DNA of 64,000 bases, from positions 6,020,501 to 6,084,500 of the forward strand of contig NC_089222.1 in the NCBI RefSeq assembly GCF_963924675.1, in the 5' to 3' direction. Positions 10,901 through 22,059 of the stretch are shown piece by piece. Source of the DNA: Phocoena phocoena (taxonomy: Eukaryota > Chordata > Mammalia > Artiodactyla > Phocoenidae). A program made the translations under genes and the position numbers. Below the pieces are notes generated by a model. It was not told the origin of the DNA and made no database searches. It worked only from the letters and a program-made list of their open reading frames with translations. How positions within the stretch are numbered: the first letter of the stretch is position 1; each line of letters begins with the position of its first letter.

Positions 10901-10936
10901 GTATGTATGTATGTATGTATGTATGTATGTATGTAT
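10901..10936 (+). repeat. (GTAT)9 microsatellite at the SINE tail
   Basis: Nine uninterrupted GTAT units sit exactly where the 3' tail of the adjoining minus-strand SINE should be. The tail in SINE sense is therefore (ATAC)n rather than an A-rich run. Confidence 0.9.
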
Positions 10937-11273
10937 TCAGTGCCAGCATTGGGTCTTCGTTGCTGCACGCGGGCTTGCAGGCTTTTCTCTAGTTGTGGCG
11001 AGAGGGGGCTACTCTTCGTTGCGGTGCACGGGCTTCTCAATTTGGTGGCTTCTCTTGCTGCGGAGCACAGGGCTCTAGGCACATAGGATCAGTAGTTGTG
11101 GCTCTTAGGCTTCAGTAGTTGTGACTTGAGGGCCCTAGAGTGCAGGCTTAGTAGTTGTGGCTCACGGGCTTAGTTTCTCCGTGGCATGTGGGATCTTCCC
11201 GGACCAGGGCTCGAACCTGTGTCCCCTGCATTGGCAGGTGGATTCTTAGCCACTGTGCCCCCAGGGAAGTCCC
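10937..11273 (-). mobile_element. CHR-1-type SINE, near full length
   Basis: A tRNA-Glu-derived SINE. In SINE sense it begins GGGACTTCCCTGGGGGCACA, has the B-box-like GGTTCGAGCCC and the GAAGCC/AGTAGTTGTGG repeats of the body, and ends in the tetranucleotide tail. It is framed by a perfect 10-bp duplication, AGAACCTCTT, at 10,889-10,898 and 11,274-11,283. Confidence 0.92.
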
Positions 11274-11283
11274 AGAACCTCTT

Positions 11284-12505
11284 TTTAAAAGTAATTTTTT
11301 AAGTGATAAGAGATGTTCAGGACTGCCGTGTACCATTGTAAATTTGCACAAAGGTGGCCAGTGGAGACTGAAATCCCAGACAAGCCCTCCATCCCCAGCC
11401 CAGCAAGATTACCTCTGTCCACAAGAAGAAGGGTATTTTTCATCACCATCAGGGGAGAGGGGGTCAGAACCTGCTAGCTACTCACAAGGACGTGAAAATT
11501 TCAAAAGTTTCCCCTGGAGCCAGACGCCATTTGGGAAGGAATATGGAACAAGTAAATAGCTTCAGAGGGAAATCAACTTTAAAGAAAATTTGAACTTTGA
11601 ATTGACTGAATATTTACTCCAAAGAGATTACTTCAAACTAGGAGAGACTGAGTTAACTTTGATTTTAAATTTAAGTCTCCCATCCTCTTCTCTTCTGCCC
11701 TCCTTCACCCACATTCTAGAAGCAGAAGAATTTGTGGGATTTTAGACAAATAGATGAGCTACACTTTTGTATCTGTTTTTACACATCTTCATTGTGAAGT
11801 ATGAATTTCAATCTCACCACATATGTAAAATTTACCATCTATTCCAAAGGGTAAGAAGCAATCCTAACAGGGATTTACACATGATACCACACAACAAGTA
11901 TAGAGTAAAGTGTAAGTTCTTACCCTGGAATAGCTTACAATCTAAAATAGAGAAAATGAACATCGATAGAAACATTTTTGATATAAGTAAAGCAATTCTG
12001 AATTCATTACACAGTTAGGGAATATTGTTCATTTGCACAATTAAATTGTATGCAGTCTTTTCCTTAATTATCTTTCTCTGTTTTAGACATTTTAAAATTC
12101 ATGAGATATAACAATAAATACAATAAAACTTTCCAGTTTTAAAGACTTTTAGTTAGTATATGATAAATGTGTGGATTGAGAACCCTGTAGACAAGAGATG
12201 TAAATAGAACAACTGCCTTTTTAAAGTATGTTATTTTAGAAAAAAAACGTAAATAATTTCTATTCAGGGCTGGAATTCTAATTGAAGTAGGCTGTTGCCT
12301 ATACGTTATAATTTGCATAGCAATATTTTTTCTGTTTTTGATTATTGAAATTCAACCATTAGTGATCCATTCTCTAGGTACAAGCATTGTGGTCTTTCCG
12401 TAGGCCTTGTAAAACGCAAATGGACATGGAAGAGTGCAACCAAATTAAGTTCTTTACAATTTAGAGTGGTTGCAAATATCAGATGGATTCTTTTCTCAGC
12501 ATAGC
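11284..12505. other. Unique sequence, no gene recognised
   Basis: This includes a 134-codon plus frame that begins inside the SINE and has no domain. An old repeat remnant may lie near 11,850-12,000, but I cannot assign it. Confidence 0.4.
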
Positions 12506-12517
12506 AACATAAATGTT

Positions 12518-12732
12518 GTGTTTTTTTAACATTTTTATTGGAGTATAATTGCTTCACAATGGTGTGCCGGTTTCTGCTCTATAACAAAGTGAATCAGCTA
12601 TACATACACATATATCTCCTCCCTCTTGCGTCTCCCTCCCACCCTCCCTATCCCACCCCTCTAGGTGGTCACAAAGCACTGAGCTGATCTCCCTGTGCTA
12701 TGCGGCTGCTTCCTACTAGCTATCTATTTTAC
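12518..12732 (-). mobile_element. 5'-truncated L1, 3' UTR only
   Basis: This carries the terminal L1 3' UTR (AACATTTTTATTGGAGTATAAT at its minus-strand end) and nothing upstream. The likely target duplication is AACATAAATGTT (12,506-12,517) and AACCTAAACGTT (12,733-12,744), two mismatches. Confidence 0.85.
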
Positions 12733-12744
12733 AACCTAAACGTT

Positions 12745-14020
12745 TTTAAGTGCTTGGAGTGAAATATACAAAGTAAGAGATTAAAAGTTGGAGGGGGAAG
12801 GCAAATTTTCAGAAAAGTGAGTGGAGAGACACGGGCTAAAAGCCAGTGTCCTGGACTTCACCGTTAGGGCTCCAGCCATTCCTATTTCATTATTCTATCC
12901 ATGCGTAGGTGCTAACTGCTGTAATAACCACACCATCTCATGAGCTTAATAAAAGAGCTTAAAAATAGGATGCTGGGCTTGTGGTGACTGTCAGACCCTT
13001 GGACCTTGGAGTCCTCCACTGTTCCTCTGCTTCAGATCTACAGATGACAAGGGGAGAGAAAAGGAGCGGGCAGGTGTTTGCATAAAAATCCTAGAAGATT
13101 TTTGAGGCCAAGACTTGGGGCCAATGTTTTCTGTTGATATTTCCTTGGCCAAAAATAATCACAAGCCTTCTTCTACATGCCAGGGGGCTGGGAAAAATCA
13201 TTTTTCCATGTTCCCAGGAGGAAAAGTAGATGGTTTGATAAACATATAGCCCCTTTTTTGGGTCACCATTAGCTTTCAAAATTCGTAATAGGAATGACCA
13301 TCTTAAAGGCAAAAAGGTTTTAACATTTGAAGTAGAATAGACATTTTCTTGGCACTCAGTACGATTTCCTAGGTGGGAGAATGCCACTTACTAGTCATGT
13401 ATAACATTCCTCATCTATCAGTAGCACTGATTGAGTTCCTATTATATCAAATATGTAAAGTCATCACTGTTGTTAACAACTATTAACTACATACTGTGTA
13501 TGAGACTCTCTGTTGCCTATGATAAAAAATACAATTAAGTACAGTAAGTATATTAGGAACTGTTTCATCTGCTGTGATCAGGATTAGTGGGTCAGTAAAA
13601 GTCAGTTAAAATAGAGCACACATAAGATAAACATTTTTATATTTTAACTTAATACACATGAATGCACATTCATTCACCAACTATTTTATGTAGGGCAATG
13701 ATCTTCCTTTCAGTGTGGGTGTTCATTGTCACGTATATTGTATAAGCTATGATGCATAATCTACCTGGAACACACAGAACTGGTTTCCTGTCTAACAGCT
13801 ACTCCCCTCTTCTATGCTACCAAGAGCTTTTTTTTCCCCCTAGTGTTCTCCCTTTTGGGTGCACTAGGTGATTCTCTACCTTTTCTGCAAATGATGTTAG
13901 GTATATAACCTGCTCCTGGCCAATGAGACACAAAAGAAACCCAAAAGGGCTTCTTTGAAAGATGTCTTTGCTCTCAAAATGCAATGCATGAGTGACCCAA
14001 AAGTCCCTTTTGGTCCATTG
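12745..14020. other. Mostly unique sequence, possible LTR remnant at its end
   Basis: No gene was recognised. The part at about 13,740-14,000 (CTCCTGGCCAATGAGACACA) resembles the same LTR-like family as 9,600-9,905. A weak MIR-like stretch may lie near 13,430-13,560. Confidence 0.35.
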
Positions 14021-14229
14021 TTTTTTTTTGTTTTTTTGCGGTACGCGGGCCTCTCACTGCTGTGGCCTCTCCCGCTGCGGAGCACAGGCTCCGGACGCGC
14101 AGGCTCGGCGGCCACGGCTCACTGGCCCAGCCGCCCCGCGGCACGCGGGATCCTCCCGGACCGGGGCACAAACCCGTGTCCCCTGCATCGGCAGGCGGAC
14201 TCTCAACCACTGCGCCACCAGGGAAGCCC
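14021..14229 (-). mobile_element. CHR-2-type SINE
   Basis: A short cetacean CHR-2 form, tail first on this strand: T-run, GCGGTACGCGGGCCTCTCAC, the CCGCTGCGGAGCACAGGCTC body and the GGGAAGCCC head. The B-box-like GGTTCGTGCCCC equivalent is altered here (GGTTTGTGCCCC). No clear target duplication was seen. Confidence 0.9.
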
Positions 14230-14734
14230 TGCCTGATGTTTTTAACCTGGTCATGAAAGATGGGTTGAGTTTCACTAGGTGGAGAAAGAGGACTATTCTC
14301 CCCAGGCATCAGGAACAGCTTTCAAAACACACGAGTCACAGAGAGGGGACCGTTTGACCATAGGGGAGTCATGGTGGACCGACAGGAATGGCAGGTTGGG
14401 ATGAGGATATGGGGACTTCAGATGCTGAGCTGTGGTTTGAACTTACTGAAGACAGTGGTGAGGCATGTGACATGAGGGCTGGGAGTAACGTGGTGACCAG
14501 CATGACTGCGGTAGGTTTATCTGACACTGATCTACCTCAGTTAGAGGAAGGGCAAGATTGCTGGCTGGGAATTCAGTTAGTAAAGATTTGTAAATTAATC
14601 CAGGCAATTAATCCAAATAAGATACGAATCAGCGTCCTGGTACTCTAGCTATGTGGGAGAAGTAGAAAAGAATCTGAGACCTATTGCAAGGGGAAAATCC
14701 ACTTGGCTGGAGGTTAAGGTGAAAGGAAGTGATT
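14230..14734. other. Unique sequence between two SINEs
   Basis: An 86-codon frame (14,388-14,648) has no recognisable domain and no splice context. I consider it a chance frame. Confidence 0.4.
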
Positions 14735-14749
14735 AAAAATGTCTTTGAG

Positions 14750-15112
14750 GGCTTCCCTGTGGCACAGTGGTTGAGAATCCGTCTGCCAATGCAGGGAACA
14801 TGGGGTCGAGCCCTGGTCCAGGAAGATCCCACAGGCTGCGGAGCAACTAAGCCTGTGTGCCACGACTACTGAGCCTGCGCTCCAGAGCCCTCGAGCCACA
14901 ACAACTGAGCCTGTGCACCACAACTACTGAAGCCCGTGCGCCTAGAGCCCGTGCTCCACAACAAGAAGAAGCCACCACGATGAGAAGCCTGTGCACGGCA
15001 ACAAAGAGTAACCCCTGCTCACTGTAACTAGAGAACGCCCGCACGCAGCAAAGAGGACCCAACACAGCCAAAAATAAATAAATAAAATAAATAAATTTAA
15101 AGTAAATAAAAT
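14750..15112 (+). mobile_element. CHR-1-type SINE, full length
   Basis: The tRNA-Glu-like head GGCTTCCCTGTGGCACAGTGG is followed by GGTCGAGCCCTGGTCCAGG, the body repeats AGCCACAACAACTGAGCC and a tail of AAATAA units. It is framed by a perfect 15-bp duplication, AAAAATGTCTTTGAG, at 14,735-14,749 and 15,113-15,127. Confidence 0.95.
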
Positions 15113-15360
15113 AAAAATGTCTTTGAGATTCTAAGTCTGACAGAATGGGGATACTACCGTCAGCAGAACCGGAGCCAATGCGAGGAGATGTTGCTGAAAG
15201 GGACACAGAGTTTGAAGCGAGGTGGGATTTATGGGTTACCATAGTCATCCTTTTAGACACCCAGGATAATGCTGTTCTCAAAAAACCAACTGAAATTTCC
15301 AGATATCTCCCCGGGAAGACAGCGAGATGTGCAGGCTGAAATATACATAATTTATGCTGA

Positions 15361-15579
15361 TATATATATTATTATTTTTAATTTATTTGTTTTATTTATT
15401 TATTTTTGGCTGCATTGGATCTTTGTTGCAGTGCACGGGCTTCTCGTTGCAGGCTCGGTAGTTGTGGCGCACAGGCTTAGTTGCTCCGCGGCATGTGGGA
15501 TCTTCCCGGACCAGGGATGGAACCCGTGTCCCCTGCACTAGCAGGCGGGTTCTTAACCACTGTGCCACCAGGGAAGCCC
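15361..15579 (-). mobile_element. CHR-1-type SINE with internal deletion
   Basis: Head (GGGAAGCCC), B-box region and TTTATTTATTT tail are present. The body is only about 220 bp, against 320-360 bp for the other CHR-1 copies here, so a central part of the body is missing. A duplication was not certain. Confidence 0.88.
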
Positions 15580-16950
15580 TATGCTTATTTATTTAAGACA
15601 AACTTCAGTCTCCACTAACTTGTTTAACGACACAGCAGTCAATACATTCGCTTGGGGAGAGATTTGTATTTGGAGAGCAAAAAAGAAATGTTTTGAAGCA
15701 CGGATGGATTATATATGTAGCACATTCTACTTATATATGATTTTTGTGTGTGTCTGCAAAATGTGTCGAGTTTACTGCAGCCATACCACTCCCGCAGGTT
15801 GCCTTGTATAGCTCAAGGCGTCACCCCCCAGACTGGATGCACAAGTGCTAAATGGTTGGTTTGCAAACTCACGCAGGAGCTCCCCCAGGTGAAATCTGAA
15901 ACTGGGCTCCATACAGGGAGGGCAGGGAGAGACCGAAGAAAGAGTCAGACCCCTCCAGATGGGTAGGTGGTGGCAGGTGCAACAAGCAAGAGAACTTACC
16001 TACAGAGCTTGTCTTGGGCGCCACAAGACGAGTAGATCTCTGCATCCACCCACCAGAATCTTAAAGGTTTATACAGAGACCTTCACTGGGTTCAGTCACA
16101 TGTTCAATCCAAACAGTCTCAACACCACACTGCTCCCTTCAGCCTGAGTCCTTGCAAACGGCTTGCACTGTGGGAAGGTTCGGCAGGGTGTACGTTTCAG
16201 GGGAGGGGATGAGGACCCTCTGATTGTGAGGGTCCAGCTCTCCGGTCAACCAATGGTCAAGTCCTCTCCATGACCTCCCCCTACATGAGTTCACCTTCTT
16301 GTCAATTCCCTCTCTTTCTTTCAACCTCCCGTCCACTGGTTTCAAAAGATGCACGATTCCCAGACACTCACGAATATGTTCTGTATGTATCTGTATATGT
16401 CTTTCTTATTTAACAGGTATTCAGAACGATCTACTATTGGCCCTGGTTCCCTCCTCAATGTCCAAGCTCTAATTATTTAGAACGAATTTTTTTTTTTTTG
16501 CTGTAGTTTAATGTATATTTTCATTAGCCATTCCAGAGTTCTACTAATAATGGAAAAGGACTTTAAAATTTTTGTTTGTTTGTTTATCATGAAAAAAATA
16601 CACTGATTAGTGGCCCCTTTCTGATACCTTGTGAGTTTTTTTTTCTGAGGATTTTTTTTCTGATACCCTACTTCTATTAAAATAGACACTTTGGTGCTGA
16701 AGTATTCCACGTCCGAATCAAATGGAAGAGAATTTGTATTAACGATTGATTCTGAAAACCTGTTTCAAAACAATCTGATCCACATATCAGCAGAGCAGAA
16801 TTCAGTGCTGAGTCATTTGGTCAGAGACAGTCTGGAAAGATATTAGGAGACTGCGATCAGATTCTCTAGACAGTTGGAGAAGAGGATTGCTTCAGGATAT
16901 TTCAGAGGACATTCGCTCCAGAAGAAAAACGTGCTATAGGAACACTTGGA
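15580..16950. other. Unassigned sequence, partly GC-richer (15,780-16,340)
   Basis: The 15,780-16,340 block is GC-richer than its surroundings, with CTCCGGTCAACCAATGG and CCCTCTGATTGTGAGGG. It could be an old LTR, but no terminal repeats or primer-binding site were identified. The rest looks unique, with a T-run at 16,490-16,499. Confidence 0.3.
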
Positions 16951-16951
16951 G

Positions 16952-17138
16952 CATGGATTCTCAAATTTGAGCTTGTATCAGCATCACCTGGAGGGCTTGT
17001 TAAAACGGACCGCTGGAACCCACACGTAGAATTTCTGCTTCAGTAGGTCGGGGGTGAAGCCGGAGAATCTGCAATTCTAATAAGTCCCCAGGTGATGCTG
17101 GTGGTGCTTGTCTAGTGACAACACTTTGAGAACTGCTG
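16952..17138 (+). mobile_element. MER5A-type hAT-Charlie element
   Basis: It has CATCACCTGGAGGGCTTGTT, TTTCTGCTTCAGTAGGTCGG, CCCAGGTGATGCTGGTGGTG and the right end ACACTTTGAGAACTGCTG. These match MER5A order closely. Confidence 0.88.
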
Positions 17139-17480
17139 CCTTAGAGAGAAAAACATTCTCCAGAAAGATGGCTTAGTGTGAGGCAGGAACAGGAAACAGA
17201 AATGTTTTCTTCCAATTTTTTTTCAGTTTCAATTGTGCACACCTTAATTTTCCTAAAACACAACTTTGTTTATACTCCTAATTTACTCAAAAATTTCACT
17301 CTTCATTTTCTTCTAAGTACAGTCACAACAATTAACCAGAAATTGAAAATCATTAGCAGCGTCCCCCACCTTTCCCTTATCTTCTTGACAAGCTGGTCCA
17401 TTTGCTGGCCCTCAAAAATTTCTAAGCCTCCGCGCTCTACACATTTGTTCATCGTATGTGTTCTCCCTGGAGTGCATTCT
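17139..17480. other. Unique sequence, no feature recognised
   Basis: Open frames on both strands run from here into the SINE at 17,481. They are chance frames. Confidence 0.4.
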
Positions 17481-17660
17481 TTTTTTTTTTTTGTGGCCTC
17501 TCCCGTTGCAGAGCACAGGCTCCAGACGTGCAGGCTCAGTGGCCATGGCTCACGGGCCCAGCCGCTCCACAGCACGTGGGATTTTCCCGGACCGGGGCAC
17601 GAACCCGTGCCCCCTGCACTGGCAGGCGGACTCTCGACCACTGTGCCACCAGGGAAGCCC
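17481..17660 (-). mobile_element. CHR-2-type SINE, short at its 3' end
   Basis: Head and B-box are intact (GGGAAGCCC, GGTTCGTGCCCCGG in SINE sense). The usual AGTGAGAGGCCCGCGTACCGC end before the A-tail is absent, and the tail follows directly after GGGAGAGGCCAC. An approximate duplication TGCATTCTT lies at both ends (17,473 and 17,667). Confidence 0.88.
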
Positions 17661-17995
17661 CTAGACTGCATTCTTATCCTCATCATTCTTTTTGCCTTTC
17701 AAATTCCAGCCCATTCTTGAAAACTCAGCTAAATTCCTCCTCTTTCATTAAATTTTCTCAGATAAAATCACTTCTTACCCTAAACTTATTACATAACTTT
17801 TTTTTTTACTTTGTTATTTTTATTTTGCAAAACACTTCATTTCCACCTATTGTAGTTAGGGAAAAGAAAACTCTCAAATACTTTGATAGCATTTACTTCT
17901 GTGGCAGCCTTTTAAATCCTCAGATCTACCCTGCGAGATCAATACTATCATTATATCCGTTTTACAGACAATTTACCTCTCTGTAGTTCACTATA
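17661..17995. other. Unique sequence, MIR-like traces
   Basis: The segment near 17,930-17,990 (GATCAATACTATCATTATATCCGTTTTACAG) fits a minus-strand MIR core, weakly. Confidence 0.35.
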
Positions 17996-18210
17996 CAGTT
18001 GACCCTTGAACAAATTAGGAGTTGGGGGAGTGCACCCTCCAGGGGGTAGAAAATCCACACATAACTGTTAGCTGGCCCTCCACATACACAGTTCCAGATC
18101 CACGGATTCAACCAACCACCGATGGGGTAGTACTGTAGTATTTACTATTGAAAAAAGTCCAAATATAAGTGAACCAGGGCAGTTCAAATGCGTGTTGTTC
18201 AAAGGTCACA
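17996..18210 (+). mobile_element. MER2/Tigger-type DNA transposon
   Basis: A pogo-type non-autonomous element. Its ends are inverted copies of each other: CAGTTGACCCTTGAACAA at the left and TTGTTCAAAGGTCACATG at the right. The inner TCCACATACACAGTTCCAGATCC...GGATTCAACCAACC part is typical of the family. It sits after TA, the expected target. Confidence 0.85.
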
Positions 18211-18740
18211 TGTATTTCTAGATTCAAGTTACATGACATCGAACATGTGCTTTAAATACATTTGTACTCATCACAGTACTTTACAAATAATACACTTTAC
18301 AAATAATACTGTTTATCAAAATAATTGCTGCATTCAAGACAGTCTTCTTTGGGTTGCTATAAAGTAGTGATGATTAAATATTCAAATACTTGAGAAGGTT
18401 AAATCTACAGGCTTCTCTGTGAACTGAATTCTGATTACTAAAAATGACTGGTTGAGTCGAGGGTACTTGGTTCTCTGTCCTGAGTTTAGGATGATTTGGA
18501 AGTGCCCCATTTGGTGCAGAGCTTCGTGGAAATGGCTGAGGCCTCTGTTGAGATCAGCTTCTCCCTTCACCCAAGCCGGCTTCCTTCAGTCTCTCTCACG
18601 TCTTGCTCTTAAGGAGAACCACCATTAAACTCCCTGCCCACAAGTTTCCATGTCTCCAGAGTCTGCTTCCTGAAGAACCCAACCTAAGATAAAAAGAGTA
18701 GAATATGAACAGATGACACTTACTAACTTTATTTTACTGT
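18211..18740. other. Unassigned sequence with a 16-bp tandem repeat
   Basis: ACTTTACAAATAATAC occurs twice in direct abutment at 18,278-18,293 and 18,294-18,309. The 18,540-18,690 part (CTTCCTGAAGAACCCAACCTAAG) has the look of an LTR end but is not assigned. Confidence 0.4.
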
Positions 18741-18744
18741 TTTA

Positions 18745-18935
18745 GAGCCAACATTATAGAGTGGAAATTAAATATGCTTTATCATCAGATTGGAGCTTAT
18801 CAGGTACCGTCTCAGGGAAGTTACTTAATCTCTCTGAGCCTGTTTTCTCATCTCCGAAGATTGATTGTATTTGGATTAAGAACAGTCCTACCACAGCATT
18901 TGACAAAATGCAGGTGCCCAGTATGTGGAGGCCTA
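18745..18935 (+). repeat. MIR SINE
   Basis: It contains the core AGGGAAGTTACTTAATCTCTCTGAGCCTGTTTTCTCATCT, in plus orientation, the hallmark MIR segment. Confidence 0.8.
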
Positions 18936-19640
18936 GTACTGGGTAAAGTTGAATGACTTAGAAGCTCAAAATGTTGAGGACACATCTTCTGAACCCCTCC
19001 CAGATGTGCTTGTTATTGATTACATTGTAATGCTAAGTCTTGATTTGTATTGAAGTTTCCTCTTAAGGAAGCCACATGAATTCCAAGTTATTCAGTGTTC
19101 CCGGGGTGAGATTTTTCCTTCGAGTTTGAGAGGAGGGACACTTTTTCCAGCATGAGAGACTGGGACTTGCAAATCGTCACCTCAGACAGTGAAAGTTATG
19201 TGACATCCCCGACTCCTGCTTCTCGGCAGCTTCCAAAGCCAAGAGACTGTTCAGTCACAGCAATGGTGCTGACCTTTCTGCTGACAGCTCTGCTAGCCTT
19301 CCTGGGCCCAGCTTTCTCTTTCTATGATCTGACTGAATTGTTGTGGCCTTGGCATTTTATCATAAACCACCATTGTAGAAAGTGTTGGGCTAAACGTAAA
19401 TTGATCTCCAAGATTCTGAAAGCTTGAATTTTCTCCCTGGCCAACACCTCCTGATCCTGAATCTTTCCTATAACTTACACTAAATATGATCTTCATTTGC
19501 ATGACCTTCAATTCTCAACGTCTCCCCAAAACCTCTGTCCATCACTCACTTTTGTGTTTCATTTATAGCATTTTCAGTTCGACCTCTATCTTCAGCTCTC
19601 ATACCATGAGTTGATCACCGACCCTAAACACTAGTTCCCC
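18936..19640. other. Unique sequence, no gene recognised
   Basis: A 91-codon frame (19,152-19,427) contains a hydrophobic stretch but has no Kozak, splice or domain support. Confidence 0.35.
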
Positions 19641-19690
19641 TGTATCTAGTACTTCACTATGTACCAGGCGTTATGTTAAATGCTTTACAG
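19641..19690 (-). repeat. MIR SINE, part 1 (split)
   Basis: CTATGTACCAGGCGTTATGTTAAATGCTTTACA is MIR 3' sequence in minus orientation. It resumes after the MER5A at 19,861. Confidence 0.7.
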
Positions 19691-19860
19691 CATGAGTTCA
19701 CAAAGGGCGGTTTTCCAGACCAGGAGTGTCAGCGTCACTGTGAAACCTGTTAGCAGCACAAATTCCTGAAACCCATCCAAGATCTAGTAAATCAGCAATC
19801 TCTGTTTTGACAAGTACCCCAGGTGATTCTGCGGGACACGCTCTAGTTTGAGAACCACTG
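19691..19860 (-). mobile_element. MER5A-type element nested in a MIR
   Basis: It has CCCAGGTGATTCTGCGGG and the terminal GTTTGAGAACCACTG at the right. An approximate 8-bp hAT duplication is CTTTACAG (19,683-19,690) and CTTTACCC (19,861-19,868). Confidence 0.8.
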
Positions 19861-20040
19861 CTTTACCCATATTATCTTATTACAAAAGCCGAAGACCGAA
19901 GGGTACATCGTCGTTCCACTTTTACGATGAGGAGACGAAGGCTCACAGAGATAAAGTAAATTGTGCAAGATCTCCCACGTTGTAGATGGCAGCATTGTAA
20001 ACCAAACCCAGGTCTGAAAGATTTGAGGGTCCCTTCTCTC
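19861..20040 (-). repeat. MIR SINE, part 2 (split)
   Basis: CATATTATCTTATTACAAAAGCC followed by TTTTACGATGAGGAGACGAAGGCTCACAGAG is the MIR core in minus orientation, continuing the piece before the MER5A. Confidence 0.75.
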
Positions 20041-20460
20041 GAGTTTCAAGTGAGTTCATGAAATGTCTCACTTCTCTGATCTCTCATGTTTCTTCTTTGT
20101 TATTACTAAACTTGGGTAAACCCTGCTGCATGCTTTGTCTCTGTACTTATGTCTTTGAATATTGTTGGGAGAGTAACAAATAAAAATGCCGATTGTCTTC
20201 ATTATAATAAATGTATAGTTTTACTCCTGAGGCAGGTTCGCCCATGGTGCGATCACGTTGTGGTTTTTCTTCACATCTCTTGTGGATTCACCATAATGTC
20301 CCTGTTAAACTTGTTCTAAATATTCTCTACATTGTTCTAGCTCATGTTGTTATTTCTGGTTGATCACAACGGACCAGTAGAGGCTCATCTCTGTTTTTCT
20401 GGAGACACAGGGGTGAGATAATGTGAGCCTTTCTCAGTTCCTGCCATTGCCCTCCAGAAT
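20041..20460. other. Unique sequence, no feature recognised
   Basis: Nothing recognised. Confidence 0.35.
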
Positions 20461-20711
20461 CGTTTTATTTTTTTTTTTACTCTATTTTTTATTGGCGTAC
20501 ACTGCTTTATAATGTTGTGTTAGTTTCTGCTGTAGAACAAAGTGAATCAGCCACATGTATACGTATATCCCCTTCCTTCCCATTTAGGTCATCACAGAGC
20601 ACTGAGTAGAGTTCCCTGAGCTATACAGTAGGTTCTCCTTAGTTATCTATTTTATATGTAGTAGTGTGTATATGTCAATCCCAATCTCCCAATCCATCCC
20701 ACCCACCCCTA
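20461..20711 (-). mobile_element. 5'-truncated L1, 3' UTR only
   Basis: A T-run (A-tail on the other strand) is followed by the TTTATTGGCGTACACTGCTTTATAAT and GAGTAGAGTTCCCTGAGCTATACAG segments of an older L1 3' UTR. A short duplication AGAATC may flank it (20,457 and 20,712). Confidence 0.82.
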
Positions 20712-22059
20712 GAATCTTGATACATGTTGTTCCCTCCTTTGTTCTTGCTTCTAAGGAACAGGTGACACTCCTCTTCTGAGATTGATTACCTACACTCCCG
20801 GTTCACTAGTTGTTTCTCTTTTCAGATTTTGTTCCATGAATTTTTCCTTTCTCCCACCTGGAACTTCTCTCCCACACCTGTGGCCCCTTAACCCCATCAA
20901 CAAAGTTTGTTTGGACTTTCCTTTTGCTAAAGAGGAATAGCGTTCCTCCTTTCTGTTAGGAGCCCTCTACCGCCAATCTTTTTCATCTTCAGTTGATAGA
21001 TTACTCTTTTAAAAAAAAATTGACTAACATTCTTGTTTAATTCCTTTGCCACTCAGAATAGTTATACCTTTCTAGTACACAATTCTCTTGAATGTAATCA
21101 GTGAACTCTTTAAAACCCAGTCCTTTAACAAAACAAAACCAAAAGCTTTCTCAATCTGTATTAACGTTTCTCCTTCAATCTCTCTGCCCCAAAGTATCCA
21201 TCTCTGTTACAAAGCTTTGCCCTGATTTGGTTCCTACGACACTGAAATAACAGAACACACATAGCCCTCTCTTCCCATCTTTTGGGTTGTGATTTGGCTA
21301 TACTCTTCTTCTTTCTATTGAATTATTAATTTACTCATTCAATGAACATTTTTAGAGCCTGTGTGTCAAACGCTAAGTTTGGGGTTGAGGCAGCAACAGT
21401 GAAAGTATGTTCCACCCTCTCAGACCCTACAGGTTAGTATAAAAAATATAAATAAGAAAACAGTGCGCTATCTCAGTCCTGTCAATCGCTTTATGCAGAG
21501 CTCCATCCATTGCCTGTAAATCCATGTTTTACAGCTGATGACACTGAGGAACAGGGAGGTCACAGAGCTTCAAGCTTCTGTCCTAAGCACTTTGTGCTTC
21601 TTTCTCTCCTCTACCTCACTAACTGCACGTTCTTCCAACAATTTAACTCCATATACGCACCCCAGGCTCTCAAACATGGGAGCAAACCCACTTCCTCAGA
21701 GCAAGGCTTGAATGTCTGTGTGTAAGCATTGCCACCTGTACATCTGCCTCAAACCGCTGACTAAAAGTGTCCAAAAAGAACTCGTTAACTGATAGCCTTT
21801 CCCAAATACACATAAAGAGAGAACCAAACAATGGGTTTTCCTTCCTGACGTCTCAGTTCTTAACGGTGTCCCTGTTTATCTAGTCCTCCAGACACAGAAC
21901 CACAGAGAGATCTGGAACAAATCCCTCTTTGCCACATAATGTCTGCATCCGGTTAAGTATGTCTCAGAAATGTCTCCTTTGAAACTCCTTCGTATTTCAT
22001 TTCCCACAAGTGTTATCATTGGTCCTATCTCACGATCCCTGACCGCTTCCACCGCCTCC
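20712..22059. other. Unassigned, possibly old L2/LINE-derived
   Basis: Pyrimidine-rich sequence without a gene. The 21,515-21,560 segment (TTTTACAGCTGATGACACTGAGGAACAGG) is MIR-like. Frames of about 70 codons have no domain. Confidence 0.3.

Noticed and set aside
13955..14357. Overlapping frames of 93-121 codons on both strands
   Set aside because: They lie across a CHR-2 SINE. The same peptides recur at every CHR-2 copy (for example 31.3, 34.2, 48.0, 50.8, 52.1 and 55.6 kb).
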